DNA of 64,000 bases, from NCBI GenBank assembly GCA_963704505.1, contig OY969912.1, forward strand, positions 62,001 to 126,000, read 5' to 3'. Position 1 is the first letter of the stretch. The number at the start of each line of letters is the position of its first letter. Source of the DNA: VRUE01 sp963704505 (GTDB taxonomy: Bacteria; Actinomycetota; Thermoleophilia; Solirubrobacterales; 70-9). The position numbers and the translations under genes are program-made. The notes below the pieces were generated by a model that did not search any database, was not told the DNA's origin, and saw only the letters and a program-made list of their open reading frames with translations. Below are positions 55,440 through 63,858 of the stretch, piece by piece.

Positions 55440-56453
55440 CTAGCCACCCCGCAATGTCCGCGGCAGGCCGAAATAGGGCAGCACGCCGTTATCGCCGAAG
55501 CGGGTCATATCGGTGACCGCGTCGCCTTCCACGGTGAGGACGAAGATGCCCCCGGCGCGGGCGACGTCGGCGTGGGGATCGCTGACGTAGTAGCCGAAGG
55601 CAGGACGGCCGTTGGCCCTGGTCGCCACCAGCCGGACCTTCTGACCGCCGCGCCAGATCGCCCTCGTCCGGAAGAACTCGGCGATCGCCGCACGGCCCTG
55701 GTACTCGTGCGGCTCGGGCGGCATCCGCAACCAGGCGTCCTCGGTCATCAGCTCGACCAGCTCGTCGATGTCACCTCTTTCGAAGGCCTCGCTGAACAGG
55801 GTGAGCAGGGCTCGCTCGCCGGTGGAGTCCGGGAGGGCGCTGCCGTCCGGCCGCTCGGGCATCGCCTCGAGTGAGGCGCGGGCGCGCTGAAGGGCACTGT
55901 TGACCGACGCTTCGGAGCTGTCGAGCATCTCGGCGACCTCTGCCGCCCGGTAGCCGAGAACGTCGCGGAGCACGAGAACGGCCCGCTGCTGGGGGGCCAT
56001 TCGCTGCAGGCCGGAGACGAAGGCGAGGCCGACCGCCTCCTTCGTCTCATAGCGGGCATCGGGGCCCTCCGCGCGGTCGGGAAGGCCGTCGATCAGCGCG
56101 TCGGGATAGGGCTGCAGCCAGACCGGCTCGCCCCAGCGGGTCGGCTCGGGCGCGTCGGGGAGGGGGTTAGAGCCGATCACGTTCTGGGGCCGCCGGCCGC
56201 TGTCGCGCAGTGCGTTCAGGCAGCGGTTGGTCGCGATCGTGTAGAGCCAAGAGCGCACCGAGGCCCGTCCCTCGTAGTCGGCCAGGCCGCGCCAGGCGGC
56301 GAGCAGCGTCTCCTGGACCATGTCCTCGGCGTCCTGGACCGAACCGAGGATCCGGTAGCAGTGCACCTGCAGCTCCCGGCGGTTCGGATCGGTCAGCGCA
56401 CGAAAGGCCTCCTCGTCGCCCGCGCGTGCCTGCTCGAGGACGGCGTCGGTCAC
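55440..56453 (-). CDS. ECF sigma factor with C-terminal SnoaL-like domain
   Basis: The protein is 337 aa from a GTG. Sigma region 2 is about residues 8-80 (CYRILGSVQDAEDMVQETLL, AAWRGLADYEGRASVRSWLY). Region 4 is about 140-200 (QRAVLVLRDVLGYRAAEVAE, SEASVNSALQRARASLE). A SnoaL/NTF2-like domain fills about 215-330, including MPPEPHEYQGRAAIAEFF. This is the layout of the extended ECF group that contains mycobacterial SigG/SigJ-like factors, where the extra domain takes part in control in place of a classic anti-sigma factor. It converges with the upstream secreted-protein gene (5 nt apart) and is divergent from the exporter at 56565. Target genes are unknown. Confidence 0.92.
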   Translation of the reverse strand: MTDAVLEQARAGDEEAFRALTDPNRRELQVHCYRILGSVQDAEDMVQETLLAAWRGLADYEGRASVRSWLYTIATNRCLNALRDSGRRPQNVIGSNPLPDAPEPTRWGEPVWLQPYPDALIDGLPDRAEGPDARYETKEAVGLAFVSGLQRMAPQQRAVLVLRDVLGYRAAEVAEMLDSSEASVNSALQRARASLEAMPERPDGSALPDSTGERALLTLFSEAFERGDIDELVELMTEDAWLRMPPEPHEYQGRAAIAEFFRTRAIWRGGQKVRLVATRANGRPAFGYYVSDPHADVARAGGIFVLTVEGDAVTDMTRFGDNGVLPYFGLPRTLRGG

Positions 56454-56549
56454 CGGTCGATTCTCTCAAGGTTCGTTCCCTTCTCTTGCATCGGCAGGTA
56501 GTGACACCGCACGGCGGCGAAACTCATCGCTCAATTCGGAAGGGCGGGT

Positions 56550-56561
56550 GGTGTCTACACC
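56550..56561. promoter_or_regulatory. Short palindrome just before the exporter start
   Basis: GGTGT, CT, ACACC is a perfect 12-bp inverted repeat 3 nt before the ATG at 56565, in the gap between the sigma factor and exporter genes. A regulator binding here could block exporter expression. Confidence 0.35.
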
Positions 56562-56564
56562 GGC

Positions 56565-57962
56565 ATGACCTCAAAGCAGAAGTGGATCCTTGTCCTGGCC
56601 GCACTCGCCGCCTTCATGACGGCCCTCGACACGCTGGTGGTGACGACCGCGCTGAGCACTATCCAGCGCGACCTCGGTGCCTCGGTGGAGGGTCTCGAGT
56701 GGACGGTCAACGCCTACAACCTCAGCTTCGCGGTGTTACTGATGACGGCCGCGGCCCTGGGTGACCGCTTCGGCCGTCGAAGGCTGTTCGCGGCGGGCAT
56801 CGGCCTCTTCGTGCTCGCCTCCGCGGCCTGCGCGCTGGCGCCATCGGTGGGCGCGCTGATCGCAGCGCGCGCCGTGCAGGGCGCGGGCGCGGCGGCGGTG
56901 ACGACACTGGCGCTGGCGCTGGTCGGCGCCGCCTTCCCGCCGGAGCGGCGCGGCGCGGCACTGGGGATCTTCTTCGCCGTCAACGGCCTCGCGGTCGCCG
57001 GCGGCCCACTGGTCGGCGGCGCCATCACCCAGGGGATCGCCTGGGAGTGGATCTTCTGGCTCAACGTCCCGATCGGCCTCGCCCTCATACCGCTGGTCAT
57101 GCGCCGGATTCCCGAGAGCTACGGCCCCGACGCGAAGGTGGACTTCCCGGGCCTGGCGCTGATCACCACCGGGGTGATGGGCCTGGTTTGGGGGCTGGTC
57201 CGCGGGAACGCGGCGGGATGGGCGAGCCTCGAGGTGCTGGGCTCTCTGATCGGCGGCTTCGCGCTCCTCGGTGCCTTCGTCACGGTGGAGCTGCGCTCCG
57301 CGGCACCGATGCTGCCGATGCGGTTCTTTCGCTCCCGCGCGTTCTCGGCGGGGAACGCGGCGATCTTCTGCGCGGTCGGGCCGCTCTTCTGCGCGGTGTT
57401 CTTCCTGTCTCAGTTCCTTCAGGAGGGGCTCGGGTACGACCCGCTCGGCGCCGGCCTGAGGCTGCTGCCCTGGACCGCGACCCTGTTCTTCGTGGCACCG
57501 GTGGCCGGCAAGCTGGTCGATCGCTTCGGCGAGCGGCCGTTCCTGGTCGTCGGCCCCCTGCTCCAGGCGATCGGATTTGCCTGGGTCGCCCTGATCGCCG
57601 ACTCGACGATGAGTTACGGCCGGCTGATCGCACCGCTGATCGTCGCCGGTATCGGGATCTCGATGGCTCTGCCCGCCGCCCAGAACTCGGTGGTCGGCTC
57701 GGTGCCGGAGGAGGCGATCGGCAAGGCCGCGGGCACCAACAGCACGATGCGCGAGCTCGGCGGCGTCTTCGGCATCGCCCTCGGGGTCGCCGCCTTCGCC
57801 GGCGCCGGGAGCTACGCCTCGCCGGCCGAGTTCAGCAACGGCTTCGTCGCCGCCATGGGCGGCGCGGCGGCCCTCTCCGCCATCGCCGCCATCTGCGGGT
57901 CCGCACTGCCAACCAAAATCGCCGCCGGGGCACTGACCCTGGCGCCGGAGGGAGAACGATGA
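56565..57962 (+). CDS. MFS drug exporter, DHA2-like
   Basis: The protein is 465 aa with about 14 hydrophobic segments. LDTLVVTTALSTIQRDLG (from residue 21), motif A in AALGDRFGRRR (about 63-73) and the motif-C-like GLAVAGGPLVGGAITQG in helix 5 mark the EmrB/QacA-type drug:proton antiporters. It is more compact than the exporter at 11650. Its stop overlaps the start of the next gene by 4 nt (ATGA). The divergent ECF sigma factor may control the unit. Substrate cannot be told from sequence. Confidence 0.92.
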   Translation: MTSKQKWILVLAALAAFMTALDTLVVTTALSTIQRDLGASVEGLEWTVNAYNLSFAVLLMTAAALGDRFGRRRLFAAGIGLFVLASAACALAPSVGALIAARAVQGAGAAAVTTLALALVGAAFPPERRGAALGIFFAVNGLAVAGGPLVGGAITQGIAWEWIFWLNVPIGLALIPLVMRRIPESYGPDAKVDFPGLALITTGVMGLVWGLVRGNAAGWASLEVLGSLIGGFALLGAFVTVELRSAAPMLPMRFFRSRAFSAGNAAIFCAVGPLFCAVFFLSQFLQEGLGYDPLGAGLRLLPWTATLFFVAPVAGKLVDRFGERPFLVVGPLLQAIGFAWVALIADSTMSYGRLIAPLIVAGIGISMALPAAQNSVVGSVPEEAIGKAAGTNSTMRELGGVFGIALGVAAFAGAGSYASPAEFSNGFVAAMGGAAALSAIAAICGSALPTKIAAGALTLAPEGER

Positions 57963-58255
57963 CCACGATCCACACAGTTGTCCGCTACACAGTCAGGCCG
58001 GGGCTCGAGGAGCAGAACGCCGACCTTGTCCGCGCCGTATATCGCGAGCTGGCGGAGGCCGGGCCGCCTGGCTTCCACTACGCCACCTACCGCCTCGAGG
58101 ACGGCCGCACCTTCGTCCATGTCGCCACACATGAGGACGACGGAGACTTCCCCCTGCGGGAGCTCGCGTCCTTCCGCGAGTTCCGAGCGGGCCTCGACGA
58201 GCGCTGCGAGGGCGAGCCGCTGGTCAGCCGCGCCGAGAAGATCGGGGGCTACTGA
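57959..58255 (+). CDS. Small dimeric alpha/beta-barrel (ABM-like) protein
   Basis: The protein is 98 aa from the ATG at 57959, preceded by GGAGGGAGAA and overlapping the exporter stop by 4 nt; the upstream open frame is antisense-like noise inside the exporter. The beta-alpha-beta pattern HTVVRYTVRPGLEEQNADLV, then FHYATYRLEDGRTFVHVATH, then PLRELASFREFRAGLDERC resembles the antibiotic biosynthesis monooxygenase/ferredoxin-like barrel. Such proteins are small-molecule monooxygenases or simple binders; no catalytic residue can be assigned. Coupling to the exporter suggests a shared role in dealing with a toxic compound. Confidence 0.82.
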   Translation: MTTIHTVVRYTVRPGLEEQNADLVRAVYRELAEAGPPGFHYATYRLEDGRTFVHVATHEDDGDFPLRELASFREFRAGLDERCEGEPLVSRAEKIGGY

Positions 58256-58259
58256 GCCC

Positions 58260-59009
58260 TCAGCGGTACTCCGGGTTGGGGAAGTCGAAGCTGCAGCCCG
58301 CATCCCACTTGGTTCGTTGGTTGCCGTGGGCGGGGATGCCGCCGGCGTCCTTCAGCATCCGCGCCAGGTGGAGCATGTTCCAGGCGGCGAAGGTGGTATT
58401 GCGATTGGTGAAGTCGTTCTCGGGGCCGCCCGAGCCCTCGTCCAGATAGGACGCACCGGGGCCGGCCTCGCCGATCCAACCGGAGTCTGCCTGCGGAGGG
58501 ATCACGTAGCCGAGGTGCTGGAGCGAGTAGAGCGTGTTCATCGCGCAGTGCTTGACCCCGTCCTCGTTGCCGGTCACCAGGCAGCCGCCGACCCGCCCGT
58601 AATAGGCGTACTGGCCCTCGTCGTTGAGAAGGTGCGAGTTGCCGTAGAGGCGCTCGACGACCTTGGTCGCGATCGAGGACTTCTCGCCCAGCCAGATCGA
58701 CATCCCGAGGACGAGGATGTCGGCGGCGATCACCTTCTCGAAGATCGCCGGCCACTCGTCCTTCTCCCAACCGTGCTCTGTCATGTCGGGCCAGACGCCG
58801 GTGGCGATCTCGTGATCGACGGCGCGGATGCAATCGACCGAGACGCCGTTGCGTCGCATGATCTCCATCGAGATGTCGATCAGGCCCTGGGTGTGGGAGA
58901 GCTCAGGGCTGCGCTTGAGGGTGCAGTTGATGAAGAACGCGCTCAGGTCCGAATAGTCGGTCTCGCTCTTCTCGCAGAGCTCGGACTGCATCTCGTTCAG
59001 CTCGGTCAC
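58260..59009 (-). CDS. Flavodoxin-like NAD(P)H-dependent oxidoreductase
   Basis: The protein is 249 aa from a GTG that overlaps the acetyltransferase stop by 4 nt (GTGA). The FMN-reductase/flavodoxin fold is seen in AFFINCTLKRSPELSHTQGL (first strand and phosphate loop), ADILVLGMSIWLGEKSS (flavin-contact loop) and GGCLVTGNEDGVKHCAMNTL. The C-terminal part (TNRNTTFAAWNMLHLARMLK) is usual for this subgroup. It probably uses FMN and NAD(P)H to reduce quinones or similar compounds; the substrate is unknown. It ends 4 nt from the convergent ABM-like gene. Confidence 0.87.
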   Translation of the reverse strand: MTELNEMQSELCEKSETDYSDLSAFFINCTLKRSPELSHTQGLIDISMEIMRRNGVSVDCIRAVDHEIATGVWPDMTEHGWEKDEWPAIFEKVIAADILVLGMSIWLGEKSSIATKVVERLYGNSHLLNDEGQYAYYGRVGGCLVTGNEDGVKHCAMNTLYSLQHLGYVIPPQADSGWIGEAGPGASYLDEGSGGPENDFTNRNTTFAAWNMLHLARMLKDAGGIPAHGNQRTKWDAGCSFDFPNPEYR

Positions 59010-59782
59010 TTCGGCTCCTTGCGGTCTGGGTTGGTCGGGGAAAGACGGGTCGGCACGTACTCATCAAAGCGGCCGAGGTCGCGGAAGCCGACCTTCGCGT
59101 AAATGCTCTCGGCGATCTCGGTCGCCTGCAGGCTGACGCTGGCGCAACCCCGCTCTCCTGCCTTGAGGACGCAATGGGCCGACAGCGCGGTGGCAAATCC
59201 GCGGCGGCGTGCTCCGGGCTGGGTGCCGACCATGTAGATGCCGCAGTCGCCGTCATGGTCAAAGGCCATCAGGGTCGCGACGCTCTCGCCGCCGAGGCGG
59301 GCGGCATAGAAGTAGCCTCCCTCCACGGCGAGCTCGGGGACGAGGCCCTCGACCCCGGCCACCGTCCAGAACTCCTCGAGACTCGGCTCGTGGAGGTCGA
59401 GACCCGGCGTATCCAGGTCGTTGAGCTCGACGATCGGCATCGCCATCGTCCGAGTCGAAGAATCAAAGCGGTAGCCGCGGGACCTGACTTCCGCCGCGGC
59501 GCAATCGTCGGACTCGTGGACCCAGATCGCGAAACGACCGATCCCTCGACCCGCGTAGATCCGCTCCGCCTCGTCGAGTGCCTCTGCGATGTTGACGGCG
59601 CGCCCCGTGAGGACCGTGTTGTTCAGGTGCTCACGCTCCGGCGGGTGCGTGAAGGCAGCGATCGCGGCGCCGTCCGTCTCAACCACCTCTGCCCCCGGCG
59701 AGCCAGAGGCCAGGTAGCCCCAGGACGCGACCAGCGTGGCGACCGAGCGATCGAAAAGTTCCTTGTCGCCGAGATCAGGCAA
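59006..59782 (-). CDS. GNAT-family N-acetyltransferase
   Basis: From the TTG at 59782 the protein is 258 aa (LPDLGDKELFDRSVATLV). The open frame extends further, but that extension overlaps the kinase gene in a Ser/Arg-rich non-coding frame, so the later start is preferred. The acetyl-CoA site is in the C-terminal half: YMVGTQPGARRRGFATALSA matches the Q/RxxGxG/A motif A, and SLQATEIAESIYAKVGFRDL is the motif B region with the usual YxKxGF. The N-terminal half may be a degenerate second GNAT domain. Substrate unknown. It starts 31 nt after the kinase stop. Confidence 0.82.
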   Translation of the reverse strand: MPDLGDKELFDRSVATLVASWGYLASGSPGAEVVETDGAAIAAFTHPPEREHLNNTVLTGRAVNIAEALDEAERIYAGRGIGRFAIWVHESDDCAAAEVRSRGYRFDSSTRTMAMPIVELNDLDTPGLDLHEPSLEEFWTVAGVEGLVPELAVEGGYFYAARLGGESVATLMAFDHDGDCGIYMVGTQPGARRRGFATALSAHCVLKAGERGCASVSLQATEIAESIYAKVGFRDLGRFDEYVPTRLSPTNPDRKEPK

Positions 59783-59813
59783 CCGAGTGCACGATCCGGT
59801 TCGAAACCTGCGG

Positions 59814-60617
59814 CTACTCGACCCGGTAGCGCCCGGGAACGAATGTCTGAGAGTCGATCGGCGGGCGTACGTAGGGGCGCTCCTGCCGAGGTGGGAAGAC
59901 GACCTTCTCGTGGTCGGTGCGCTCATAGGGGATCTGTTCGAGCAGGTGGGAGATCAGGTTGAGGCGGGCGGTCTTCTTGTCGTCCGCCTCGACCACGTAC
60001 CAGGGCGAGTCCTTGGTGTCGGTGTAGGCGAACATCTCGTCCTTGGCTTCGGCGTAGTCGACCCAGCGCGCCCGGGCCTCGATGTCGATCGGGCTCAGCT
60101 TCCAACGCTTCTCGGGATCATCGAGGCGCGCCAGGAAACGGCGCTCCTGCTCGTCGTCGCTCACCGAGAGCCAGTACTTGATGAGGACGATGCCCGAGCC
60201 CTGGATGATCCGCTCGAACTGCGGGCAGGTGCGCATGAACTCTTCGTACTCGGCATCCGTGCAGTAGCCCATCACCCGCTCGACCCCGGCCCGGTTGTAC
60301 CAACTGCGATCGAAGAGAACCATTTCGCCGGCGGCCGGGAGCTGGGCGACGTAGCGCTGGAAGTACCACTGAGTGCGCTCGCGGTCGCTGGGCATGCCGA
60401 GGGCCACGTTGCGAACCACACGCGGGTTCGTCCGTTCGGTGATGCGGCGGATGTTGCCGCCCTTGCCCGCCGTGTCCCTGCCCTCGAAAAGGACGACGAC
60501 TTTGAGGCCCCTGGCGACGATCCATTCCTGCAGCGTCACCAGCTCGACCTGCAGCCGAGACAGCTCCTTCTCGTACTCCTTCTTGCTGAGAACCCTGGTC
60601 TCCGGCGATGTCTCCAA
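59814..60617 (-). CDS. ppk2: Polyphosphate kinase 2
   Basis: The protein is 267 aa, normal for single-domain PPK2. It makes nucleoside triphosphates from diphosphates with polyphosphate, or the reverse. Walker A is FEGRDTAGKGG (about residues 44-54), Walker B is VLFDRSWYNRAGVE (about 99-112), and the lid is RLDDPEKRWKLSPID. PGRYRVE ends it. The only workable start is a TTG at 60617, one base after the 3' end of tRNA-Thr, with no Shine-Dalgarno. The gene must therefore be cotranscribed with the tRNA and may be translated from a processed, leaderless message. Nucleotide preference cannot be read from sequence. Confidence 0.93.
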   Translation of the reverse strand: METSPETRVLSKKEYEKELSRLQVELVTLQEWIVARGLKVVVLFEGRDTAGKGGNIRRITERTNPRVVRNVALGMPSDRERTQWYFQRYVAQLPAAGEMVLFDRSWYNRAGVERVMGYCTDAEYEEFMRTCPQFERIIQGSGIVLIKYWLSVSDDEQERRFLARLDDPEKRWKLSPIDIEARARWVDYAEAKDEMFAYTDTKDSPWYVVEADDKKTARLNLISHLLEQIPYERTDHEKVVFPPRQERPYVRPPIDSQTFVPGRYRVE

Positions 60618-60618
60618 A

Positions 60619-60691
<73 letters not shown>

Positions 60692-60730
60692 GAAATATGG
60701 CTCTAGCGAGCCCCTGACTGCCGGGGGATC

Positions 60731-62062
60731 TTAGAGGTCGCGCTTGTGATGGTGGCGATGGTGCTTCTTCTTGCGCCTGACGCAGCGGGTTTTGCCCTTG
60801 ACCGTGGACTTCTTGAAGCCCTTGCGACACAGGAGCGGCTTCGGTGCCGGCATGTTCGCCGGAGGTGATCCTCCGCCGCCACCCCCACCAGCGCCGCCAC
60901 CGCTTTCGCTTCCGCCGCCTGCTCCCGGGTTCGGCACGCCGTCGCCGAGCGTAAAGATCTCGACCCGACCTGCTTTCGGCTCATAGGCATAGAGGTTGCC
61001 GTTGGGGGCGAAGTCGAGCTGGCCGAAGGTGGAATCGGCGTCGTCGTGCCCTGCGCGACAGGAGCCGAGTTCGATGCCGCAGGACTCGAACCCTGCGCCG
61101 CCGTCGAGCACCCCGTTGCCGAAGGAGGCGATGTAGCCGCCCGCAGTGTCAAATACCGAGATTCGGTGGTTGTAGAGCTCGCTGACGTAGAGGCGCGCCG
61201 TTCCTGGCTGGCGAACGATCGAGACCGGCCCGTCGAGTTGGCTTGCGCCGGTGCCGGGCCCACCGAAGTGGAATCCGACATCGGGCCCGCCCACCCCGAA
61301 TTCGACCTCGGTGACCCGGTCGGCTCCGGCCTCGGTCACGAAGGCCTGCTGGTCGCCCAGCGAGATGTCGCTGGCGCCGCCGAATCCGTCCGCGGCTCCC
61401 TGCGCGGGTTCGCGGCCCGGTTCATGGCCGCAACCCGACTGTTCGCCCAACACCACGCCTTCGGCGTTGAAGACACAGCCTTCGAACTCGGTGCCAAGGT
61501 ATTTGTTGATGCCGGCCCCGGCGAAAAGTTGCGGGTAGTACGGGCTTTTGTCGACGTCGTTGAAGTTCAGTGCAGCGATTTTGCCGCCCATCGCCGCCGC
61601 CGCGGAGCCGTTGGCCGCGACACGGAGCACAGCCCCACTCGATCCGAAACGGTTCTGCGTTTCGAAGTCGCTGAACGTGTAAGCCGAAGGGTTCGCGACC
61701 GGAAAGTTGTAGAGAACCGTCTCGCCATCGCCCGCCACGTCGAGATAGACGCGGCCGCTGTAGTAGGCGAACCCATAGTCATAGATTTCGAAATTGGGGA
61801 GTTCGAAACCCTCGTGGAGGTCGTTGCCCTGCCCGTCGAGGTGATCGACGACACCGCCATTGGAGGTTTTGTGGAAGGTCCAAATCGTCCCATCGGCCGC
61901 CATGGCGTAATGGTCGTAGAGACCAAGAGACATCGGAATGCTCCCCGCCGGAGTCAGCGCGGGCGGCACAGCGATGGCAGGTGCGGCAGCAATGCCGACC
62001 AGGCAGGCGCCGGCCGCGAAACCCGCAACGATCCATTTCCAAGTCCTCACGCCGCGAGCCAT
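60731..62062 (-). CDS. S3: secreted NHL-repeat protein with basic tail
   Basis: The protein is 443 aa with a signal peptide ending near residue 31 (AAAPAIA). NHL-type strands cover most of residues 45-375 (YDHYAMAADGTIWTFHKTS, SIVRQPGTARLYVSELYNHR, GQLDFAPNGNLYAYEPKAGR). A Gly-rich linker (about 385-405) leads to CRKGFKKSTVKGKTRCVRR and a Lys/His-rich end. This tail is a longer version of the CKKG...GKCVKK motif seen in S1, P2 and P5, so it belongs to the same export class although it lies 10 kb away. No Q partner is next to it. It is probably bound to or around the cell wall; function unknown. Confidence 0.88.
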   Translation of the reverse strand: MARGVRTWKWIVAGFAAGACLVGIAAAPAIAVPPALTPAGSIPMSLGLYDHYAMAADGTIWTFHKTSNGGVVDHLDGQGNDLHEGFELPNFEIYDYGFAYYSGRVYLDVAGDGETVLYNFPVANPSAYTFSDFETQNRFGSSGAVLRVAANGSAAAAMGGKIAALNFNDVDKSPYYPQLFAGAGINKYLGTEFEGCVFNAEGVVLGEQSGCGHEPGREPAQGAADGFGGASDISLGDQQAFVTEAGADRVTEVEFGVGGPDVGFHFGGPGTGASQLDGPVSIVRQPGTARLYVSELYNHRISVFDTAGGYIASFGNGVLDGGAGFESCGIELGSCRAGHDDADSTFGQLDFAPNGNLYAYEPKAGRVEIFTLGDGVPNPGAGGGSESGGGAGGGGGGGSPPANMPAPKPLLCRKGFKKSTVKGKTRCVRRKKKHHRHHHKRDL

Positions 62063-62289
62063 ATCCCTGGTTCCCCCCGTTCGAATGGACGCGGGAGATT
62101 TTCAGCTGCCGCACACCCCGTCCATACCGAAAATTTGGATTGGATCGACTAACCCAGCATCGGCGGTCGGAGCCGACTCCGGACCCCGAGGTTGAGGACA
62201 TTGCGGCCGAGTAGAGGTCCTCCGGCGCGGGCAGCCGTCCGCCCTTTGCGGCGCAGGCATCCCGCGCGATCAGGTTTGGCCGGGGAACG

Positions 62290-63141
62290 CTACGCGGACC
62301 TCAGGGTGAAATGGACGCGGGTCCCAGGCGAGCCGTCTTCGAACCAGATCCGGCCGCCGTGTGCTTCGATGATCCCGCGGCAGATCGCCAGCCCGAGCCC
62401 GGCGCCGTCCTCGCCGCGCGCCTCATCACCGCGATAGAACGCCTCGAAGACACGCTCGCCATCCCCCGTCGAAATGCCCTCTCCGTCGTCGGCGATCTCC
62501 ACCTCGACACCGCCCCCGGCCCGCTGGGCACGCACGGTGACGCTGCCGTCTGCCGGCGTGTGGCGGATCGCGTTCTGAATCAAGTTGAACAAGACGCGTT
62601 GGACCTTCTCGGCGTTGGCGCTGGCGACCAGCCGCCCAGCCGGCAGGTCGGCGGCAAGGTTGACGCCACGCTCGTCGGCCGGCGCCCGCATCGCGGCCAC
62701 GGCGTCGCCGATCAGATCGCCGATCTCGACCTGACGCATCGTCCAGGAGATCTCACCGGCCTCGATCCGCGAGAGCTCGAAGAGGTCATCGACGAGGTCG
62801 CTGAGGACTCCGACATGGGTGCGGATCTCCTTCAGGTAGCGGTCGCGGGTTTCACCCGTTGCCACCCCGTCATCGATCGACTCGACCAAGAGGCGCAGTG
62901 ATGCCAGCGGGGTACGCAGGTCGTGAGAGGCGGCGGCGACGAGCTGGCGCCGCGCGCCCTCGATCTCGCGGCGGGAGCGCTCCTCCATCGCAACGCGCAC
63001 GGCGAGGGCAGTGGCCAGGCCGGCGCCGGCCGCGGCGACCAGGACCAGCAGTATCTGGTCGGCCCCCATGTGGTTCGGCACGGCGACCGCCGCGGCGCCG
63101 GCCAGAAACGCGGCGATGGCGATTATCGCCGTGCGCTTCAC
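62290..63141 (-). CDS. Sensor histidine kinase, HisKA type
   Basis: The protein is 283 aa from a GTG overlapping the regulator stop by 4 nt. Two transmembrane helices (about 5-22 and 29-50) have almost no loop between them, so any signal must be sensed in or at the membrane. The H box SHDLRTPL has its His near residue 73. The ATPase part shows the N box NLIQNAIRHTPADG, G1 DDGEGI and G2 GAGLGLAICRGIIEAHGG. No HAMP or PAS domain is present. It should phosphorylate the response regulator encoded directly before it. Confidence 0.93.
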   Translation of the reverse strand: MKRTAIIAIAAFLAGAAAVAVPNHMGADQILLVLVAAAGAGLATALAVRVAMEERSRREIEGARRQLVAAASHDLRTPLASLRLLVESIDDGVATGETRDRYLKEIRTHVGVLSDLVDDLFELSRIEAGEISWTMRQVEIGDLIGDAVAAMRAPADERGVNLAADLPAGRLVASANAEKVQRVLFNLIQNAIRHTPADGSVTVRAQRAGGGVEVEIADDGEGISTGDGERVFEAFYRGDEARGEDGAGLGLAICRGIIEAHGGRIWFEDGSPGTRVHFTLRSA

Positions 63142-63836
63142 GGTCGCAGCCTGTAGCCGATTCCCCAGACCGTCTCGATGAAGCGGGGCTGGGACGGGTC
63201 ATCGCCGAGCTTGGCGCGAAGGCGGCGGACGTGGACGGTGATCGTGCTCGTGTCCTCGAAGTAGGCCTCGCCCCACACCCCCTCCATCAGCTGGTCGCGT
63301 GAGTAGACCTGTCCTGCGTTGGCGGCCAGGTAGGCGAGGAGATCGAACTCCCGCTGGGTCAGCGAGAGCTCCTTGCCGTCGAGGAAGACACTCCGGCGCG
63401 CCGGCTCAACGCGTAGCGGGCCATGCTCGATCGGAGGGGCCTCATCGTCCGGTGGGGACACCCGCCGCAGCACCGCGGCCACCCGGGCGACCAGCTCGGC
63501 CGGCGAGAACGGCTTGACGACGTAATCGTCAGCTCCCCGGTTCAGACCGATGAGCCGGTCCGACTCCTCGCCGCGGGCGGTGAGCAGGATCACGGCGATT
63601 CGCGATCCAGGCGCCTCGTGCAGCTGCCGCATCACCTCGATTCCGTCGATGCCGGGCAGCATCAGGTCGAGCACCACGAGGTCTGGCCTGTGCTCGTCGA
63701 CCTGCCGCAGCGCCTCCGGCCCGTCGGCGGCCCGGTGGGTCTCATAGCCGGCGCGCTCCATGTACCGACCGACGACATCAAGGATCGTCGGCTCGTCGTC
63801 GACGACCAGAACGGTGCCGTTGCCTGGGTCCGCCAT
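63138..63836 (-). CDS. OmpR-family response regulator
   Basis: The protein is 232 aa from the ATG at 63836 (MADPGNGTVLVVDDEP); an upstream open stretch is Ser/Pro-rich and overlaps the previous gene. The receiver domain (about 8-120) has the acidic pair DDE, the phosphorylated Asp near 57 in LVVLDLMLPG, and Lys near 108 in YVVKPFSP. The DNA-binding winged helix (about 135-232) contains LSLTQREFDLLAYLAANAGQ, RDQLMEGVWG and the end FIETVWGIGYRL. It forms a two-component pair with the next gene (4-nt overlap) and follows the DipZ-like gene by 22 nt. Confidence 0.93.
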   Translation of the reverse strand: MADPGNGTVLVVDDEPTILDVVGRYMERAGYETHRAADGPEALRQVDEHRPDLVVLDLMLPGIDGIEVMRQLHEAPGSRIAVILLTARGEESDRLIGLNRGADDYVVKPFSPAELVARVAAVLRRVSPPDDEAPPIEHGPLRVEPARRSVFLDGKELSLTQREFDLLAYLAANAGQVYSRDQLMEGVWGEAYFEDTSTITVHVRRLRAKLGDDPSQPRFIETVWGIGYRLRP

Positions 63837-63858
63837 CGGTGCGATTCTCGCGGTTGGA

